Source: Porticoccaceae bacterium (GTDB lineage Bacteria; Pseudomonadota; Gammaproteobacteria; Pseudomonadales; Porticoccaceae). From it: 37,433 nucleotides of DNA. Shown here piece after piece: positions 34,276 through 37,433 of the stretch. A program made the position numbers and the translations under genes. How positions within the stretch are numbered: position 1 is the stretch's first letter; each line of letters opens with the position of its first letter. The DNA lies in contig JARGOV010000015.1 of the NCBI GenBank assembly GCA_029212965.1, forward strand, positions 1 through 37,433. Direction: 5' to 3'. The notes beneath the pieces were generated by a model. It was not told where the DNA came from. It ran no database searches and saw nothing but the letters and a program-made list of their open reading frames with translations.

Positions 34276-34942
34276 GGCTTGTCGGTTCCTGATAAAAATT
34301 GTGTTGTTATACGGGCTGTTGTGCGGCTCGAGTTCATTGCTCGCCAGCGAATATCGTCATGTGGGTAGTTCTAATGCGGTGCTCGTATTGGGGGATAGTA
34401 TCAGTGCAGCCTATGGAATAGACAAGCGCGATGGTTGGGTGGCATTGCTAGAGAAGCGTCTCGCGTCTCAGTGCCCAAATATCAACATTATTAATGCTTC
34501 AGTGAGTGGTGAGACTACCACAGGTGGTTTAGCACGCTTGCCGGCTTTGCTGGCTGTTCATCAGCCCAGCCTGCTAGTTATTGAATTAGGCGGTAATGAC
34601 GGTCTACGTGGTTTATCACCTCGACAAATGCTCAAAAACCTGCAGCAAATGATTGCGCTTGGCGAAGGGGCTGGGGCACAAGTTGCCGTGTTGGGGATAT
34701 TGATGCCCCCCAATCTCGGCGCGGCTTATGTACGACTTTTCGAACAGGCTATGGCAGAGGTGGCTGAACATGAGTCAGTGCTGTTTCAGACGTTTTTTCT
34801 GCAAGGTGTGGCGGGCCAGGCTGATTTAATACAGGTCGATGGCCTACATCCTACGGCGGCCGCTCAGCCTCGTTTGCTGAACAATGCCTGGCAGCTGCTG
34901 GAAAAACCCTTAAGAGGGCTTTGTCAGACTAGTACGCGTTAA
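34274..34942 (+). CDS. tesA: Arylesterase / thioesterase I (GDSL family)
   Basis: This encodes 222 residues with an N-terminal signal peptide (about 1-25, LLYGLLCGSSSLLAS). The SGNH blocks are complete: GDSIS with Ser42, the glycine block in VSGETTTGG, GGND with Asn108, and the DGLHPTA block with Asp189 and His192. The enzyme would hydrolyse acyl esters and thioesters in the periplasm. AGAGGG seven bases before ATG 34274 supports this start. Divergence from ybbA matches E. coli. The last codons belong to an inverted repeat described separately. Confidence 0.93.
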   Translation: MACRFLIKIVLLYGLLCGSSSLLASEYRHVGSSNAVLVLGDSISAAYGIDKRDGWVALLEKRLASQCPNINIINASVSGETTTGGLARLPALLAVHQPSLLVIELGGNDGLRGLSPRQMLKNLQQMIALGEGAGAQVAVLGILMPPNLGAAYVRLFEQAMAEVAEHESVLFQTFFLQGVAGQADLIQVDGLHPTAAAQPRLLNNAWQLLEKPLRGLCQTSTR

Positions 34943-34977
34943 ATAAAGGTTGTTGAAGAATCGTTTAAACGCGTACT
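34931..34977. repeat. Perfect 10-bp inverted repeat overlapping the tesA stop
   Basis: AGTACGCGTT (34931-34940) is the exact reverse complement of AACGCGTACT (34968-34977), with 27 bases between. The left arm encodes the last three residues and the start of the stop codon of tesA. As RNA it would form a stem between the convergent tesA and folE genes. No T run follows, so it may be a 3' stabiliser, a bidirectional terminator element or a pair of protein sites. Confidence 0.6.
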
Positions 34978-35002
34978 CTGAATATCTTGGGCCAGAGGGC
35001 CG

Positions 35003-35542
35003 CTACTGTATTAAGGATAAAAACTCACTACGGGTCGTTTGATTACTTCGGAAGGCGCCGAGCATGGCCGAGGTCTTCATACTTGAATTTTGTTTCTCGA
35101 CACCGCGCATCATCATACACATATGCTTGGCTTCAATGATGACGCCAACCCCTAGAGCGCCGGTGATTTGTTCGATGGTGTTGGCGATTTGGGTGGCGAG
35201 ATTTTCCTGTATTTGCAGTCGCCGGGCGTACATATCAACAATGCGGGCGATTTTCGACAGGCCAACCACTTTGCCGTCGGGAATATAAGCGACGTGACAA
35301 ACACCGACAAAGGGCAGCAGGTGATGCTCGCACAGCGAGTAGAGTTCAATGTCTTTGACGATAACCATTTCACTGGAATCGCTGGGGAAGAGGGCGTCAT
35401 TGACCACTTCGTCAAGATCGAGATGGTAGCCTTCAGTAAGAAACTGAAAGGCTTTTGCGGCACGCTTGGGTGTATCTACCAAACCAGGGCGGTTTAGGTC
35501 TTCGCCGATGGCTTCTATGATTTTGGCGTATTGCTCTTCCAT
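35003..35542 (-). CDS. folE: GTP cyclohydrolase I
   Basis: This encodes 179 residues. It converts GTP to dihydroneopterin triphosphate, the first step to folate. Zinc ligands Cys71 and His74 (CEHH) and Cys142 (HMCMMMRGV) are present, so it is the usual type IA enzyme. [19 protein letters not shown] is a family signature. ATG 35542 (MEEQ) is preferred to TTG 35560 since homologues begin with MEEQ. It is convergent with tesA and divergent from prmB across about 240 bp. Confidence 0.94.
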   Translation of the reverse strand: MEEQYAKIIEAIGEDLNRPGLVDTPKRAAKAFQFLTEGYHLDLDEVVNDALFPSDSSEMVIVKDIELYSLCEHHLLPFVGVCHVAYIPDGKVVGLSKIARIVDMYARRLQIQENLATQIANTIEQITGALGVGVIIEAKHMCMMMRGVEKQNSSMKTSAMLGAFRSNQTTRSEFLSLIQ

Positions 35543-35783
35543 AATTATGTCCGGTCTCAATGGTAAGTTCTTCGTTATAATTAGCTGGCCACCCTTTTTC
35601 CATGTCTTAAAGATCTGTGAAAAAGAACTTGAATAAAAGTGCTATTTAGTAAGGGGTTAATCGCGCTGGCGAGACCAATTTTTTTTGATGAGACGATTAT
35701 AATGGTCGCTTCCGAGAAATTACAGCGATGGTTGTTGCCATCTCTTCTTAAGGCGAGTCCACAACTTGAAAACATTATCAACT
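35543..35783. promoter_or_regulatory. Divergent promoter region of folE and prmB
   Basis: A consensus-like TATAAT (35698-35703) faces prmB, with only a poor -35 (CCAATT) at 17 bp. No second box for folE is convincing. No other feature is visible in this stretch. Confidence 0.35.
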
Positions 35784-36701
35784 ATGACAGCGAAAATCAT
35801 TCCAGAAATCGTCGACCACTTACACACCGTACGCGACTATATTCGTTTTGGCACCAGCCGTTTTAACGAGGCCCAGCTGTATTTCGGCCACGGTAGCGAT
35901 AACGCCTGGGATGATGCGCTGGCTCTCGTCCTTCATGCCCTACACTTGGGGGAACAGGGGCGTGAACAAATACTCGATGCGCGTTTGACGCCGGGTGAAG
36001 GCAGGGCGATATTGGCACTGTTTATACGCCGTATTGAGGGCCGCATACCGGTGCCCTATTTGACCGGGGAGGCCTGGTTTGCCGGGCTTAAATTCAAGGT
36101 TGACGAGAGGGTACTGATTCCGCGCTCGCCCATTGCCGAGCTAATAGAGGTGGGGTTTTCACCCTGGTTAGCGGATGAACCGGCGACGATTCTCGACTTG
36201 TGTACGGGCGGTGGCTGTATTGGTATTGGCTGTGCCTATGCTTTTCCTGACGCCCAAGTGGTGTTGAGCGATATTTCTGCCGATGCCCTGGTGGTGGCTG
36301 GTGAAAATATTGAACAGCACAATGTGTCTTCGCGCGTGAAAACTGTTGAGTCTGACCTGTTTGCCGATATTACTGAACGCTTTGATCTTATCGTCTCCAA
36401 TCCACCCTATGTTGATGCCCCAGACTATGGAGCGATGCCTCCGGAGTACCATTGTGAACCCGCTCTGGCTCTTGAATCAGGCGCTGATGGTCTCGACTTT
36501 ACCCGGCGCCTGTTGCGTGAGGCGGCTGATCACCTGTACGACAACGGTGTGTTGGTAGTTGAGGTTGGCAATAGCGCCGTGCATCTGGAAAGGGCCTTCC
36601 CCGATGTGCCCTTTACTTGGTTAGAGTTTGAGCGTGGTGGTTGCGGCGTTTTTGTCCTTACCCGTGCAGAGCTACTTACCCACGCGGCAGATTTTGCCTA
36701 A
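35784..36701 (+). CDS. prmB: Ribosomal protein L3 glutamine methyltransferase PrmB
   Basis: This encodes 305 residues. It would methylate a glutamine of ribosomal protein L3 with S-adenosylmethionine. The SAM-binding [13 protein letters not shown] and catalytic NPPYVD (206-211) are clear, and the N-terminal [20 protein letters not shown] and [13 protein letters not shown] distinguish PrmB from PrmC. ATG 35784 is taken; a TTG at 35766 is in frame but less likely. prmB followed by aroC is a common gammaproteobacterial order. Confidence 0.93.
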   Translation: MTAKIIPEIVDHLHTVRDYIRFGTSRFNEAQLYFGHGSDNAWDDALALVLHALHLGEQGREQILDARLTPGEGRAILALFIRRIEGRIPVPYLTGEAWFAGLKFKVDERVLIPRSPIAELIEVGFSPWLADEPATILDLCTGGGCIGIGCAYAFPDAQVVLSDISADALVVAGENIEQHNVSSRVKTVESDLFADITERFDLIVSNPPYVDAPDYGAMPPEYHCEPALALESGADGLDFTRRLLREAADHLYDNGVLVVEVGNSAVHLERAFPDVPFTWLEFERGGCGVFVLTRAELLTHAADFA

Positions 36702-36731
36702 GCCCTAGCCCATTTTTGTAGGCGCTGGGTT

Positions 36732-36737
36732 TATAAT
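36732..36737 (+). promoter_or_regulatory. Candidate -10 element upstream of aroC
   Basis: A perfect TATAAT lies 46 bp before the aroC start, 30 bp after the prmB stop. The matching -35 is weak, so aroC may have its own promoter as well as reading through from prmB. Confidence 0.4.
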
Positions 36738-36777
36738 AGCGGCGCAATTTTCACGCACTGAATAACGGGAGTCACCT

Positions 36778-37433
36778 TTGCCGGGCAATACTTTTGGAAA
36801 ACTGTTTACCGTGACCACTTTTGGCGAGAGTCACGGGCCTGCTCTGGGCTGCATTATTGATGGCTGCCCCCCAGGGTTGGCACTGTGCGAAGCGGATTTA
36901 CAGGTTGATCTGGACCGTCGCAAACCGGGGCAGTCGCGCTATACCACCCAGCGCCGTGAAGCCGATCAGGTGCGTATACTTTCCGGTGTTTTTGAGGGTA
37001 AGACCACAGGTACCTCAATAGGGTTGCTGATTGAAAATACCGATCAACGCTCGAAAGATTACGGCGATATTAAAGACATGTTCCGCCCAGCCCATGCCGA
37101 CTACAGCTATTTCCAGAAGTACGGCGTGCGTGACTATCGTGGTGGGGGTCGTTCATCGGCCCGCGAAACAGCTATGCGTGTCGCTGCCGGTGGCGTTGCT
37201 AAAAAATATTTAGCCGAAACCTTGGGTATTAGCGTGCGCGGCTATTTAAGCCAACTTGGCCCTATCAGCATTGATAGCGTCGATTGGAATGAAATTGATA
37301 ATAACCCCTTCTTTTGCCCCGATGCCGACAAAGTCGAAGAAATGGCGGCTTATATGCAGGCCTTGTCTAAAGAAGGGAACTCTATTGGCGCCAAACTCAC
37401 CGTCGTGGCCGAAGGTATTGCGCCGGGCCTGGG
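36778..37433 (+). CDS. aroC: Chorismate synthase, 5' part (runs off the window)
   Basis: The frame is open to the last base, giving the first 218 codons of a protein that is usually about 360. It makes chorismate from EPSP with reduced FMN, the last step of the shikimate pathway. [35 protein letters not shown] and [18 protein letters not shown] are strictly conserved. The start is TTG, with CGGGAG eight bases upstream; family members begin (M)xGNTFG, which supports it. Confidence 0.96.
   Translation, partial: MPGNTFGKLFTVTTFGESHGPALGCIIDGCPPGLALCEADLQVDLDRRKPGQSRYTTQRREADQVRILSGVFEGKTTGTSIGLLIENTDQRSKDYGDIKDMFRPAHADYSYFQKYGVRDYRGGGRSSARETAMRVAAGGVAKKYLAETLGISVRGYLSQLGPISIDSVDWNEIDNNPFFCPDADKVEEMAAYMQALSKEGNSIGAKLTVVAEGIAPGL

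Overview
The window looks like chromosomal DNA from a marine or aquatic gammaproteobacterium. A relative of the Spongiibacteraceae/Cellvibrionales would fit, but that is inference from gene content; no ribosomal RNA or other marker settles it. Core gammaproteobacterial blocks are present: nagZ close to an S-methyl-5'-thioinosine phosphorylase gene, an ybbA/ybbP-type ABC transporter divergent from tesA, folE, and prmB-aroC. Between them lie many lipid, ketone and alcohol oxidation genes. I see no tRNA, rRNA, CRISPR array or insertion sequence.

Region 1 (1-3182). The left edge carries two well-formed integron attC sites (547-618 and 1303-1383) with gene cassettes in the + orientation. One is an incomplete two-gene cassette: the tail of an unidentified protein plus a two-helix, SLATT-like membrane protein. 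The other is a complete cassette encoding a different membrane protein with a helical cytosolic domain. A ZIP-type metal transporter starts at the next cassette boundary, followed by a PAS-GGDEF diguanylate cyclase. No integrase is in view, so this is either the distal end of a chromosomal integron or an integrase-less attC cluster.

Region 2 (3333-7112). An EmrA/EmrB-type efflux pair is divergent from a TetR-family regulator. A run of ten 7-bp repeats follows, and its last unit supplies the stop codon of the next gene.

Region 3 (7106-13459). A long minus-strand series holds an endonuclease/exonuclease/phosphatase-fold protein, a short-chain dehydrogenase, an enoyl-CoA hydratase-like protein, NudC, a glyoxalase-II-like hydrolase and a luciferase-like oxidoreductase of a predicted F420-dependent family. 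A Ddn-like, potentially F420-binding protein is divergent from the last of these, and a small DUF6763-type protein follows.

Region 4 (13708-19818). Plus-strand genes for NagZ, a YnaI-type mechanosensitive channel, S-methyl-5'-thioinosine phosphorylase, a YqaA-like membrane protein, a membrane-anchored esterase, an unlisted 39-residue membrane protein, a hotdog thioesterase and a carboxylesterase.

Region 5 (19934-26749). A Baeyer-Villiger-type monooxygenase, a short-chain dehydrogenase and an HSL-family esterase could together convert alcohol to ketone, then to ester or lactone, then to hydroxy acid. A hybrid sensor kinase with three PAS-like domains follows.

Region 6 (27239-37433). A fatty-acid hydroxylase-family protein, a two-subunit sodium:solute symporter, a Rieske protein, the ABC transporter with its divergent tesA, folE, prmB, and the first 218 codons of aroC, which runs off the window.
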